Positions 42,185 to 50,916 of a stretch of DNA of 64,000 nt are shown here, piece by piece. Numbering within the stretch: the first letter of the stretch is position 1; every line of letters starts with the position of its first letter. A program made the translations under genes and the position numbers. The DNA is from Hyphomonadaceae bacterium UKL13-1 (GTDB lineage: Bacteria > Pseudomonadota > Alphaproteobacteria > Caulobacterales > Aquidulcibacteraceae): NCBI GenBank assembly GCA_001602435.1, contig CP012156.1:1508001-1572000 (forward strand), read 5' to 3'. The notes beneath the pieces were generated by a model. It had not been told where the DNA came from. It did not search any database and was given only the letters and a program-made list of their open reading frames with translations.

Positions 42185-43885
42185 ATGCACTATAAGGAAC
42201 TCAAGCAGGCTTGGACGGAACTGACTTCAGTTGGGCAACCCTTCGAGATTGAAGAGATCAATGTGCGCGGCAGCCTGATCCGCAGCTATAAGCACGCCCC
42301 GCCCAATATACGTGCTGTCTGGTTGTCGACGGTGGCGTTCAGCGACCGAGACTATCTGGTCTATCAGGATGAGCGCATCACCTATGGCCAAGCCCATGAA
42401 CAGGTAAATGCCATAACCGCTTGGCTGTGGGCCCAAGGCGTGCGGCGGGGTGACCGGGTCGCGGTGGCCATGCGCAATTATCCCGAATGGATGTTGCTTT
42501 ATTGGGCATGTGTCTCGATTGGCGTGGCTTGTGTTGGCATGAATGCCTGGTGGATCACAGATGAGCTGGAATATGGCTTGAAGGATTCCGGCCCCAAAGT
42601 GTTGTTTTGCGATGCTGAACGTTTGGCGCGCGTGATGGAACGCCCGCAGATGGCCGAGGGCATCCTGATTGTGGGCGTGCGCTGTGACGCTTTGCCGGCT
42701 GGAATTGTGCCCTATGAAACGGTGATCGCTGGCGGTGGTGCCATGCCAGAGGTGGATATTGATCCAGATGACGATGCCTGTATCTTTTATACCTCAGGGA
42801 CCACGGGCTTCCCCAAAGGCGCACAGCTGACCCATCGCGGCTGTGTCGCCAATCTGATGAATATGAGCTTCTCTGGCCAAGTCCAAGGCCTTGCCACGAT
42901 GCGGGCCAATGGCATTGACCCCGCCAGCGTGCCGGCACCAAACCCGCCTGTCGGCCTGATCACCACGCCCCTCTTCCACGTCACCGCCAATAATTGCGCC
43001 GCCTATGTCGCCACGGCCAGCGGCGGGAAAATGGTTCTCATGTATAAGTGGGATGCGGGCGAAGCCCTGCGCCTGATTGAGACCGAAAAGGTCACAGCGA
43101 TGAGTGGCGTGCCCACCATGGCGCGCGAAGTCATCACCCATCCCAATTTTGCTACGACCGACACCTCCAGCCTTTTGACGCTGGGCGGTGGTGGCGCGCA
43201 AGTGCAGCCTGATCTTGTCGCCAAGATTGACGCTTCTGTGCCGACAGCACGCCCCAATACGGGCTATGGCATGACCGAGACCTGCGGCATTATCACCGCC
43301 GTCAGCGCCGACTTCTTCGTTGATAAGCCCGCCAGCTGTGGCCCCGCCATGCCGACCTTTGAAGCCCGTTGTGTAGATGATAACGGCAATTTCCTGCCCG
43401 TCGGCGAGATGGGGGAGCTGTGGGTCAAAGGCGCGCCGGTCATCAAGGGCTATCTCAACCGACCAGACGCCACCAAGGAAAGCATCACGGACGGCTGGCT
43501 GCACACAGGCGATGTCGCGCGCATTGATGAGGACGGCTTTATCTTCCTCGTCGACCGCAAGAAGGACATGGTTCTGCGCGGTGGCGAAAATGTCTATTGC
43601 GTCGAGGTCGAAGCCGTCGCCTATCGCCATCCTTCCGTGGCTGAATGCTGCGTGTTCGGCGTGCCCGACGACCGCTTGGGCGAGGAAGTCGGTGCCGCTA
43701 TTCTTGTCCGCCCGGACATGAGCCTGACGGCCCAAGAATTGCGCGAGCATTGTTTGGCCCTGATGGCGAAGCACAAAGTCCCCCGCTATGTCTGGTTCCT
43801 CAACGAGGCCATTCCGCGCAATGCGTCCGGCAAATTCCTAAAGCGCGCGCTGAAGGAAAGCTTGAAGGTGGCAGACGCGCATTAG
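42185..43885 (+). CDS. Acyl-CoA synthetase (class I adenylate-forming)
   Basis: This 566-residue AMP-ligase activates a carboxylic acid to its CoA thioester. Seen are FYTSGTTGFPKGAQLTHRG (A3), TGYGMTETCG (A5), DGWLHTGDVARIDEDGFIFLVDRKKDM (A7-A8 hinge, split here across two motifs), and the catalytic lysine in PRNASGKFLKRAL near the C-terminus. An extended N-terminal part (LTSVGQPFEIEEINVRG) is typical of long- or branched-chain fatty acyl ligases annotated as class I adenylate-forming. The ATG at 42185 follows GGGGGTGAG with a very short spacer; a GTG at 42161 is less likely. It is a second, unrelated-sequence synthetase besides that at 9.2-10.8 kb. Confidence 0.93.
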   Translation: MHYKELKQAWTELTSVGQPFEIEEINVRGSLIRSYKHAPPNIRAVWLSTVAFSDRDYLVYQDERITYGQAHEQVNAITAWLWAQGVRRGDRVAVAMRNYPEWMLLYWACVSIGVACVGMNAWWITDELEYGLKDSGPKVLFCDAERLARVMERPQMAEGILIVGVRCDALPAGIVPYETVIAGGGAMPEVDIDPDDDACIFYTSGTTGFPKGAQLTHRGCVANLMNMSFSGQVQGLATMRANGIDPASVPAPNPPVGLITTPLFHVTANNCAAYVATASGGKMVLMYKWDAGEALRLIETEKVTAMSGVPTMAREVITHPNFATTDTSSLLTLGGGGAQVQPDLVAKIDASVPTARPNTGYGMTETCGIITAVSADFFVDKPASCGPAMPTFEARCVDDNGNFLPVGEMGELWVKGAPVIKGYLNRPDATKESITDGWLHTGDVARIDEDGFIFLVDRKKDMVLRGGENVYCVEVEAVAYRHPSVAECCVFGVPDDRLGEEVGAAILVRPDMSLTAQELREHCLALMAKHKVPRYVWFLNEAIPRNASGKFLKRALKESLKVADAH

Positions 43886-43909
43886 GGGGTGGGCTTTTGC
43901 CTAACCCCC
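43885..43909. terminator. Hairpin between convergent genes
   Basis: GGGGGTGGGC (43885-43894), a TTTT loop and GCCTAACCCCC (43899-43909) form a GC-rich stem with one bulge in the 15-base gap between the synthetase and the convergent membrane-protein gene. It overlaps the minus-strand stop codon. No long T tract follows on either side. Confidence 0.45.
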
Positions 43910-44668
43910 AAGGATCCGCACGGCCAAGCTTGGCCACCAAGACGCAAAGAACAAGAAGGCAGCGCCGACTTGGGTGAATAAGGTGAAACCGACCGCGGGC
44001 AGAAAAGCCGGGTGGAGCCGACCGCGCGTGATCTGGTCGTACATGCCCATGGCCATCATCAGCGCCCAAGATAACGGATAGCGGCCGAGCAATTGACCGG
44101 CATAGCCTTGGCCAATCAATTCCCGGATATCGAGTCCGATCCAACGCGACCATCCAGCATCCACAATTCCGACAATGCCCAGCAAGATCATCCGCTTATG
44201 CAAGTCGGGTTGATCTGTGTTTGCCAAACCGATTGCCGTCAACACCGCAAAGGGAAACACATGACCCAATTGGAAAGCCATCACGGCGGGGTTGAAATCA
44301 GGATTACTTAGACGGGCATGATCGGCGAACCAGACCGTGGCTACAGCACTCACCGCGACGATAATCCCTAGAATGGGTCCAAACCGCTTGCCATTGGCGC
44401 GGTGAGCAGCTGGCTTGGCTTCGCGGATCAGCAAGGCTTGCCACGTCAAAAGTGCCATCCAGCCAACTGAAGAGGCTGCATGGAGGTGCGTAACTAATTG
44501 ATACTCCCGCCCCTTAATCATATTTCTGAGCATGTCGGGAATGAAACCGGCCAATAAACCGAACCACAAAAGGGCAATCATAATCAGCACCGCATCCCGG
44601 TCGCGTGGATGGGTCTTTCTAAATTCATTGATCACAAAGGCCTGGGCCGCTTCAATTTTGTCCAGCAT
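43901..44668 (-). CDS. Predicted multi-span membrane protein, 255 aa
   Basis: I do not recognise a named family. The ATG at 44668 is chosen because GGGGGTGA lies immediately before it. There are about seven hydrophobic segments. A cytoplasmic-looking N-terminus (LDKIEAAQAFVINEFRKTHPRDRD) is followed by the first span. His and Arg residues recur at the membrane edges (LVTHLHAASSVGW, LGHVFPFAVLT, LHKRMILLG, DAGWSRWIG). Such paired His in helices can mean heme binding, as in DUF2306-like proteins, but that is conjecture. It is convergent with the acyl-CoA synthetase. Confidence 0.8.
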   Translation of the reverse strand: MLDKIEAAQAFVINEFRKTHPRDRDAVLIMIALLWFGLLAGFIPDMLRNMIKGREYQLVTHLHAASSVGWMALLTWQALLIREAKPAAHRANGKRFGPILGIIVAVSAVATVWFADHARLSNPDFNPAVMAFQLGHVFPFAVLTAIGLANTDQPDLHKRMILLGIVGIVDAGWSRWIGLDIRELIGQGYAGQLLGRYPLSWALMMAMGMYDQITRGRLHPAFLPAVGFTLFTQVGAAFLFFASWWPSLAVRILGG

Positions 44669-44806
44669 TGTCACCCCCGAGCAATTGGACTGCAATCACA
44701 TTTTTGTTACCTATCGGTAGGAGAATTGCAATCCCAGATACGCCCGGTTTTGTGATAATTTCAGCTCGAGATTGAACCGCCGCCGCATCCGCCCTAGGCT
44801 TGGGTC

Positions 44807-44911
44807 ATGATTTTGTTCGGCATTCTCAGCATCAGCCTGCTGCTTCTTGCGGGGCAGCGTGTGGCATCATCACAGGCACATAGCGATCCGTTTGCACTGC
44901 CTAGAGCGTGA
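44807..44911 (+). CDS. Possible 34-aa small exported or membrane peptide
   Basis: A 34-codon reading frame in a 293-base gap begins MILFGILSISLLLLAGQRVA and ends in a short polar tail (SSQAHSDPFALPRA). The N-terminal half is a strong hydrophobic segment like a signal peptide or single span. The ribosome-binding site is poor and nothing is conserved that I can judge, so it may be chance. It is divergent from the 43901-44668 gene. Confidence 0.25.
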   Translation: MILFGILSISLLLLAGQRVASSQAHSDPFALPRA

Positions 44912-44961
44912 AGTCAGTTTGCCACACCTATCGCTTCACACGCGACACGGCACCTTAAACT

Positions 44962-45645
44962 TCAGCGCTTCTTCTTCGCTTTAGGCGCAGCCTTTGCAGG
45001 TGGCTTTGGCTTAGGTGGCGGCGGGTCAGTGCGGATGGCGGTCACCACAATGGGCACCACCGGGGCCTTGCCGGGGAATGGGCCACCTATGGGCGCGCGC
45101 TCCACTTTCGCCATCGCCTCCACAACTTCCCAGCCAGCAGTTACCCGCCCGAAGACGGCATAGCCAGTCGTATTGGGTGGGGCCTTGGGGTCGGCGTTGA
45201 GGGAGGGATTGTCTGCCAAGTCAAAATAGAAGCTCGAATGCCCTGAATTCGTCGCATCGCCACGCGCGAGGGCAACGGCACCCTTAAAATGCTGGTTGGT
45301 CGCGGTCTCTAACTCAACGGGGCTAAGGGGTGGATAGCGGCCTTTGAATTGTGCATCCAAATCGCCGATTTGAATGATAAAGCCCGGTTCAATGCGAAAG
45401 AAAGATGCGCCGATAAAGTGCTTTGTCTGAAACATCTTCAGCATATGGGCGCTCGTCTTAGGCGCACCCACGGGGTCGAGCGTGATTTCAATCTCGCCCA
45501 TGGAGGTAGTTAGGAATACTTTCGGCGCGGGTGCCACGACCGGTGTTGCAGGCACAGGTTCGACGGTGGGTACAGGCGTTTGGGCAAAGGCCGTGCCTGC
45601 GACCAAGAGAGCTGCAAAGCTTGCGAAAAAAGTACGACGTTTCAC
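44962..45645 (-). CDS. Periplasmic cyclophilin-type peptidyl-prolyl isomerase
   Basis: This 227-residue protein has a signal peptide (KRRTFFASFAALLVAGTAFA) and a cyclophilin domain of about 165 residues. Seen are ITLDPVGAPKTSAHMLKM, the active-site FFRIEPGFIIQIGD (the catalytic Arg and Gln of FHR-x-Q), LARGDATNSGHSSFYFDLADNP and YAVFGRVTAGWEVVEAM. It assists folding of exported proteins by prolyl isomerisation. The C-terminal tail is Pro/Lys-rich (PPPPKPKPPAKAAPKAKKKR). The GTG at 45645 has GGGGG upstream; an earlier in-frame start at 45675 would overlap nothing but lacks a signal-like context. Its start is 33 bases after the isovaleryl-CoA dehydrogenase stop, on the same strand. Confidence 0.92.
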   Translation of the reverse strand: MKRRTFFASFAALLVAGTAFAQTPVPTVEPVPATPVVAPAPKVFLTTSMGEIEITLDPVGAPKTSAHMLKMFQTKHFIGASFFRIEPGFIIQIGDLDAQFKGRYPPLSPVELETATNQHFKGAVALARGDATNSGHSSFYFDLADNPSLNADPKAPPNTTGYAVFGRVTAGWEVVEAMAKVERAPIGGPFPGKAPVVPIVVTAIRTDPPPPKPKPPAKAAPKAKKKR

Positions 45646-45678
45646 CAAAAGGCCCCCTCGTCTCGATCGACACAAATC

Positions 45679-46854
45679 CTAGCTCGCCGTCTCGCCAAAC
45701 AGCTCCCGTCCGATAAGCCAGCGGCGGATTTCGCTGGTGCCAGCACCAATTTCGTAAAGCTTGGCATCGCGTAGCAGGCGGCCGGTCGGATAATCATTGA
45801 TATAGCCATTGCCACCCAAGCACTGAATAGCCTCCAAAGCCATCCAGGTCGCTTTCTCCGCCGCATAGAGGATTGCGCCAGCGGCATCCTTGCGGGTGGT
45901 CAAGCCACGGTCACAGGCCTTTGCTACGGCATAGACATAAGCGCGCGTGGTCGACAAAGTCACATACATGTCGGCGATTTTGCCCTGCATCAGTTGGAAC
46001 TCGCCAATGGCTTGGCCAAATTGTTTGCGCTCGTGGATATAGGGCAAAACCACATCCAAGCAGGCCTGCATAATGCCAATCGGGCCAGAGGCCAGAACCG
46101 CGCGCTCATAATCAAGGCCAGACATCAAAACCTGCGCGCCCTTATTGAGCGGACCCATGAGATTTTCTTCCGGCACTTCGCAATCTTCAAACACCAATTC
46201 GCCCGTTGGCGAGCCACGCATCCCAAGCTTGTCAAGACTTTGGGCGACCGAGAAGCCTTTGAAGTCCTTTTCAATCAAGAAAGCGCTAATGCCGCGCGAA
46301 GCGGCTTCGGGTTCGGTCTTGGCATAGACGATCAAAGTGTCGGCATGCTTGGCATTGGTGATCCAGAATTTACCGCCATTGAGCACATAGCGGTCGCCCT
46401 TTTTGTCCGCCCGCAAGCGCATGGAGACGACGTCTGAGCCGGAGCCACTTTCGGACATAGCCAAGGCACCAACATGCTGACCAGAAATCAGTTTCGGCAG
46501 ATAGCGTGTTTTTTGCTCCGCCGTTCCCCAACGCCGCAACTGGTTCACACACAGATTGGAGTGCGCGCCATAAGACAAGCCGACCGAGGCAGAGGCGCGG
46601 CTGATCTCTTCCATCGCGACCACATGTTCAAGATAGCCTAGGCCAGAGCCGCCATCTTCTTCACCGACCGTGATACCCAACAGGCCAAGCTCACCGAGCT
46701 TTGGCCAGAGGTCGCGCGGGAACTCGTCGCTGCGATCAATCTCGGCCGCGCGCGGGGCAATTTCTGCGGCCGCAAAGCGTTCGACAGTTTCACGGATGGC
46801 ATCGGCAGTTTCGCCGAGGTCGAAATCGAGGCTGGGATAGGAATTTCTAAGCAT
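45679..46854 (-). CDS. ivd: Isovaleryl-CoA dehydrogenase
   Basis: This FAD enzyme oxidises isovaleryl-CoA to 3-methylcrotonyl-CoA in leucine breakdown. The 391-residue length is right for the family. Diagnostic stretches are [91 protein letters not shown] and, near the end, [42 protein letters not shown]. In isovaleryl-CoA dehydrogenase the catalytic Glu lies in the [16 protein letters not shown] region rather than near the C-terminus, and DYERA is present here. No methylcrotonyl-CoA carboxylase genes lie adjacent, as they often do elsewhere. Confidence 0.95.
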   Translation of the reverse strand: MLRNSYPSLDFDLGETADAIRETVERFAAAEIAPRAAEIDRSDEFPRDLWPKLGELGLLGITVGEEDGGSGLGYLEHVVAMEEISRASASVGLSYGAHSNLCVNQLRRWGTAEQKTRYLPKLISGQHVGALAMSESGSGSDVVSMRLRADKKGDRYVLNGGKFWITNAKHADTLIVYAKTEPEAASRGISAFLIEKDFKGFSVAQSLDKLGMRGSPTGELVFEDCEVPEENLMGPLNKGAQVLMSGLDYERAVLASGPIGIMQACLDVVLPYIHERKQFGQAIGEFQLMQGKIADMYVTLSTTRAYVYAVAKACDRGLTTRKDAAGAILYAAEKATWMALEAIQCLGGNGYINDYPTGRLLRDAKLYEIGAGTSEIRRWLIGRELFGETAS

Positions 46855-46908
46855 GGCTTACCATGCGCGAGCCCGCTTTCGAGTGCAAGTAAAAGGGTAA
46901 GCCCAGAC

Positions 46909-46944
46909 GGCAGTATTTTGGGCAGTATTTAGGGCAGTAAGGCC
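46909..46944. repeat. 12-bp tandem repeat across the lysozyme-like gene's stop codon
   Basis: Three units with a 12-base period begin GGCAGTA at 46909, 46921 and 46933: GGCAGTATTTTG, GGCAGTATTTAG and the diverged GGCAGTAAGGCC. The stop codon of the lysozyme-like gene (minus strand) lies at 46929-46931 within the second unit, so the coding end and the following spacer share the repeat. Confidence 0.8.
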
Positions 46945-48149
46945 GTCTCGTCGCCGCTCTCTTGGCCACGGGCCAGGGATACGGCAGAGGTCACCACGGC
47001 AACAAAGCCGAAACACGCCGAGAGGATTGCCATAAGCGCTTGCAGGCTAATGACCTTGGCCTCTGGGTCGGGCGTCAGCGCCCCCATGAGATGCGCAAAC
47101 CAAAGGCCGCCAGCCAAGAAAACAGCGCCGAGCGCTAACACAACCCACGTCAGCACACGTGTCGGTGCGGCTGGCTCAAGGATTTGCGGCCGCGGAACCG
47201 AGACACTCCCGGGGATTGAAGGTTCTGATGCCAAATCCATTTCAGGCGCAAAAGGCGCTAATGTGCGCAGGCCATCATTGGCTGGCACGGGCTGGCTTTG
47301 ATCGGATTGATTGGCTGCCACGGCCTCTTCTTTTGGAAAGGGCGCTAAGACTGGATCAAGGGTTTCCGCCACCACTTCATCCGCCGCTTTGTTTTCCTCA
47401 GCAGGCTCATTTTCAACCAAGACCAGTCGCGGTTCGTCGTTGATTTCAGAACTGAAGTCCAAAACCGGAGCCGTCTTCATTTCTGCGACTGACGCAGTCT
47501 CAGCGACCGTTTTGATTGGAAATGGCTCGCCCTTGGGCTTCTCAGGCAGCATGCTCTCTGAAGGCTCAGTTGCGATCGTGGCACCGTCTGCCTCGACGCC
47601 CAACGTGACGTCACGTGGATCCGATGCATGGGTCAAAAGCGCTGCCGTATAATCAATCTCTGGGCTTAAAACCGAGCTGGGCGCAGCAGGGCGCGGACCC
47701 AAAGGCTCTAAGAAGAGCGCGGCCTCAGCTGCTCGACGCCGGACCAACGCATCAATAACCAAAACCCGACCATTCACGCGCGCACGCCGCCATGCATGCA
47801 TGGCGAGGGCTGCTGCGATTGGTTGACCTTGGTTCAAATAGCGCAGTACGTCGCTGGTGGCGAAGTTTGTCACGCCAATATTGAAGGCAAAGGACACCAA
47901 AGCGTCAAATTGGTTCTGGTTTAAGGGCGTCAAGGCGGACTGGCGCACCATGTCTTCGACAGGGCGAAGGTCCCAACGCAGCAAGTCTTCAGCTTCAGCA
48001 CGCGACACCGACAGGCCCTCGCGTGCGGTAGCAACATGGCCAAAGCCCAGCGTCCACCGCCCGTCGGGGGTTTTAGCCGCACGTGCACGGAAGCCTTCAA
48101 AGCTGGCTATCAGGTCCAATGCAGCGCGAGACGCAGTGAGTCTGGACAT
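46929..48149 (-). CDS. GH24-type lysozyme-like protein with C-terminal membrane spans
   Basis: This 406-residue protein begins with a phage-lysozyme-like domain (about residues 1-150): RAALDLIASFEGFRARA holds the catalytic Glu, GRWTLGFGHV the following Thr/Gly-rich strand, and NQNQFDALVSFAFNIGVTNF is the conserved second block. The residue matching the T4-lysozyme catalytic Asp (Glu+9) reads Thr, with an Asp two residues on. A long acidic linker (about 165-320) rich in Glu, Ala and Pro follows, then two spans (VLTWVVLALGAVFLAGGLWF and LQALMAILSACFGFVAVVTS). No signal peptide is seen, so membrane topology is unclear. The ATG at 48149 is chosen over an upstream frame start because the domain begins there. 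Confidence 0.85.
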   Translation of the reverse strand: MSRLTASRAALDLIASFEGFRARAAKTPDGRWTLGFGHVATAREGLSVSRAEAEDLLRWDLRPVEDMVRQSALTPLNQNQFDALVSFAFNIGVTNFATSDVLRYLNQGQPIAAALAMHAWRRARVNGRVLVIDALVRRRAAEAALFLEPLGPRPAAPSSVLSPEIDYTAALLTHASDPRDVTLGVEADGATIATEPSESMLPEKPKGEPFPIKTVAETASVAEMKTAPVLDFSSEINDEPRLVLVENEPAEENKAADEVVAETLDPVLAPFPKEEAVAANQSDQSQPVPANDGLRTLAPFAPEMDLASEPSIPGSVSVPRPQILEPAAPTRVLTWVVLALGAVFLAGGLWFAHLMGALTPDPEAKVISLQALMAILSACFGFVAVVTSAVSLARGQESGDETALLP

Positions 48150-48299
48150 TTTTCGTTCCAAAAAGAGACGGATTCCGCCCGATGAGACTGGCTGTGCAGG
48201 ATTGATGCCGTTTTTGTCCACAATGGCTGCTCGACAAGTGGTGGGCATTCCTGCACCTTCCAGCTCTCGCGACACACCGGATTAAGCAAGGATCAGACC

Positions 48300-49271
48300 A
48301 TGTTGGGCAAGCAATCAAGCCTTCTACAGCGCGCTTTTTGGATTGGGGCGCTGGCGTTAGTCGCTTATTCGGGTCCGGCTTTGGCGCAGTCCACCCCGAC
48401 TGCCCCGACAAAACCTTGGCATGCCTTGACGAGTTCTGAGTTGATCGCCGCTGCCCCCAAAGATGCTTGGGCGAAGTTGGATCAAAGCCGCCTGCTCTAT
48501 CTTTATTTCGAGCCGACCCAAGCGGGGGCATCAACACCGGCGCGTGTGATCATCCTATTGGCACCAGACTTTGCGCCCAATCATGTGCAGGCTTTGAATG
48601 AATTATTGGCCAAAGCTTTTTTCAGTGGGCGCGAGATCGTGCGCAGCCAGGATAATTACGTTGTTCAATGGGGCGATGGTGCCGCAGCAACTGCCCAAGG
48701 CTTTAGGGCTGGTCGCATGGCGGCAGAGTTTGACCGTGCCTATGGCGCGGAGTTCAAGCCGTTGGAATTAAAGGATGGCGATGTCTATGCCCCAAAGGTC
48801 GGCTTCTGGCGCAATTGGCCCGTGGCTTGGGATCCGAAGGCGAAACGTTCTTGGCTGCCCCATTGCTATGGCATGGTAGGCGCTGGTCGCGATGAAGGAG
48901 CCGATTCTGGTGGTCCCGCTGAACTCTATGCCGTCAATGGCCACAGCCCCCGCGCGCTCGACCGCAATGTCACGCTTCTGGGTCGTGTTGTGGACGGGAT
49001 GGATCAATTTGCGACTTTGCCGCGCGGTAGCGAGGCGATGGGCTTTTACGCCTCTGGCCAAACTAAGCCTAAAATCATTAAAGCGGAATTGGGCTCCAGA
49101 CTGCCTGTCTCAGAGCAAATCAGCCTAGAAGCTCTGCGGACAGATCATGCGATCTATGCCGAGATACTTGAAAGCCGAAGAAACCGGCGCGACAGCTGGA
49201 CCAAGTTTAAGGCCGGCAAGCTCGAGCTTTGTAATGCCCCCTTGCCTGTTCGTATCAGCCCTAAAGAATAA
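48300..49271 (+). CDS. Exported divergent cyclophilin-like protein
   Basis: This 323-residue protein has a signal peptide (RAFWIGALALVAYSGPALAQ). The rest resembles a cyclophilin interrupted by a long insertion. RVIILLAPDFAPNHVQALNELL and REIVRSQDNYVVQWGDG correspond to the first beta strands and active-site strand. HCYGMVGAGRDEGADSGGPAEL and LLGRVVDGMDQFATLPRG correspond to the distal half. The catalytic Arg and Gln seem kept (VRSQDNYVVQWGD). Such proteins are annotated as peptidyl-prolyl isomerases in sphingomonads and relatives. It is divergent from the lysozyme-like gene and its last 11 bases overlap the convergent mgtE. Confidence 0.8.
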   Translation: MLGKQSSLLQRAFWIGALALVAYSGPALAQSTPTAPTKPWHALTSSELIAAAPKDAWAKLDQSRLLYLYFEPTQAGASTPARVIILLAPDFAPNHVQALNELLAKAFFSGREIVRSQDNYVVQWGDGAAATAQGFRAGRMAAEFDRAYGAEFKPLELKDGDVYAPKVGFWRNWPVAWDPKAKRSWLPHCYGMVGAGRDEGADSGGPAELYAVNGHSPRALDRNVTLLGRVVDGMDQFATLPRGSEAMGFYASGQTKPKIIKAELGSRLPVSEQISLEALRTDHAIYAEILESRRNRRDSWTKFKAGKLELCNAPLPVRISPKE

Positions 49272-50646
49272 TCAGGGTCGCAAGACCCAAGAAGGCCACA
49301 AAGCCTACCATATCCGTGACAAAGGTGACGAGCACGCCGGAAGACACAGCCGGGTCTTGCCCCAGCCGTTTGAGTGTCAGCGGGATCAAAATGCCGGCAA
49401 GGCCTGCAACCGACAAATTGAGCAAGATTGCCAAAGCGATGGTGACGGACAACAGCACGCTTTGGAACCAGAACAACGCCACACTCGACAAAAGCACGGC
49501 AAAGACGGCCCCATTGACCAAGCCGGTAATCACCTCACGCAGGATGATCCGGCCCGAATTGCCAGGCGTTAGTTCCCGCGCCGCCAAAGCCCGCACGGCG
49601 ACCGCTACGGTTTGGGTGCCGGCATTACCACCCATCGAGGCTACCATGGGCATCATGACGGCAAGGGCGACGATCTTCTCAATCGAGGCTTGAAACTTGC
49701 TGATCAGGACGGACGCGATCAAGGCTGTGACCAGATTGATCACCAGCCACGGCAGGCGCGACTTAACCGATGACCAGACCGAGTCCGCCGTTGACGCATC
49801 GCGCACACCAGCGAGCGCCAACAAGTCTTCTTCGTTCTCGTCTTGAATAACCCGTACGATATCGTCGACCGTGATCATCCCCGTCAAACGACCGCTGCGA
49901 TCGACCACGGGGGCGGAGATCAAATGGTATTTTTGGAAGGCGTGGGCGACGACTTCTTGGTCAGTCTCGGGGTCGACAATGATTTCCGGCGTTTCCATCA
50001 AGTCTTGCAGCAGCATGGTGCGCTTGGCCCGCATGAGCTTAGAGACAGGGATCGCGCCGATGGGCTGCATCGCTGGACTGACGACATAAATGTCAAAGAA
50101 AAGATCGGGGAGGTCTTCGCCGGTCTTGCGCATGAAGTCGATGGTTTGCCCGACGTCCCAATGTTGGGGCGCGGCGACAAACTCGCGCTGCATCAAGCGA
50201 CCAGCGGTTTCCTCTTCAAACGACAGCGCGCCTTCAACGGCAACCCGCACGTCATCGGAGGCAGCTGCCAACACTTCGGCGCGATCTTCATCGTCCAATT
50301 CGGCGACAATAGCGGCAGCGTCATCGGTATCGAGATCATCAAGCTTTTGCGCGAGCTTGCTGGCGGGGATGAATTCCAGCGCGAATTCGCGCAATTCATC
50401 TTCCAATTCCGCATAGACTTCCGCATCAAGGTCTTCGCCGATCAAGGTAAAGATGGTGCGCGCAGTCTCTTTGGGGGCGTTTTGGAGAAGCTCTGCCACA
50501 TCGGCAGGGTGCATCGGCAACAACAGGCGACGCAACAAAGGCCCGTCATGATCGCCAGCAGCCCCAATCACCTTAACGGTAATCAGGCGGTCTGGCCCAT
50601 GATCTGCTTTAGTGGGGTCGACCCCCAGGGCTTGTAGATCGTCCAT
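49261..50646 (-). CDS. mgtE: Magnesium transporter MgtE
   Basis: MgtE is a homodimeric Mg2+ channel gated by cytosolic magnesium. The 461-residue protein has the N-terminal MgtE-N superhelical domain (LRRLLLPMHPADVAELLQNAP to about residue 135), two CBS domains (about 140-265, with VSPAMQPIGAIPVSKLMRA and ISAPVVDRSGRLTGMITVDD) and five spans after about 290. The pore region is MMPMVASMGGNAGTQTVAVAVRALA, followed by PGNSGRIILREVITGL. The ATG at 50646 has GGAA in front; a GTG three codons earlier is an alternative. Its 3' end overlaps the convergent cyclophilin-like gene by 11 bases. Confidence 0.96.
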   Translation of the reverse strand: MDDLQALGVDPTKADHGPDRLITVKVIGAAGDHDGPLLRRLLLPMHPADVAELLQNAPKETARTIFTLIGEDLDAEVYAELEDELREFALEFIPASKLAQKLDDLDTDDAAAIVAELDDEDRAEVLAAASDDVRVAVEGALSFEEETAGRLMQREFVAAPQHWDVGQTIDFMRKTGEDLPDLFFDIYVVSPAMQPIGAIPVSKLMRAKRTMLLQDLMETPEIIVDPETDQEVVAHAFQKYHLISAPVVDRSGRLTGMITVDDIVRVIQDENEEDLLALAGVRDASTADSVWSSVKSRLPWLVINLVTALIASVLISKFQASIEKIVALAVMMPMVASMGGNAGTQTVAVAVRALAARELTPGNSGRIILREVITGLVNGAVFAVLLSSVALFWFQSVLLSVTIALAILLNLSVAGLAGILIPLTLKRLGQDPAVSSGVLVTFVTDMVGFVAFLGLATLIIL

Positions 50647-50740
50647 GACTGTCACTTTCCGTCATGTCGTAAGCCCCTAAGTTTGTTTGCCTGTATCATC
50701 ATGCTGGTAGCAGATACAGGCATAAAAGCCATCTTTCCGT

Positions 50741-50825
50741 TGGTGTGCCCAAGAGGACTCGAACCTCCACGGGTCTCCCCACTAGCACCTCAAGCTAGCG
50801 CGTCTACCAGTTCCGCCATGAGCAC
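50741..50825 (-). tRNA. tRNA-Leu (anticodon GAG)
   Basis: An 85-nt class II tRNA. The acceptor stem GTGCTCA pairs with TGGGCAC (one G:T), followed by discriminator A and an encoded CCA (50741-50743 on plus as TGG). The anticodon stem CTAGC/GCTAG closes the loop TTGAGGT with anticodon GAG. The variable arm and GGTTCGAGTCC T arm are normal. Confidence 0.96.
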
Positions 50826-50916
50826 GTTCCGGAAAGAGCGGCGCTTTTAGTAGAACACGCCGCCATTGTGAAGCCCTATCGCCTGCATCTTGCCAGTTCC
50901 AAACAGTGAAGGACTG

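Noticed and set aside
42794..43774. Minus-strand frame of 326 codons opposite the acyl-CoA synthetase
   Set aside because: The plus-strand gene has all AMP-ligase motifs; the antisense product shows no family features.
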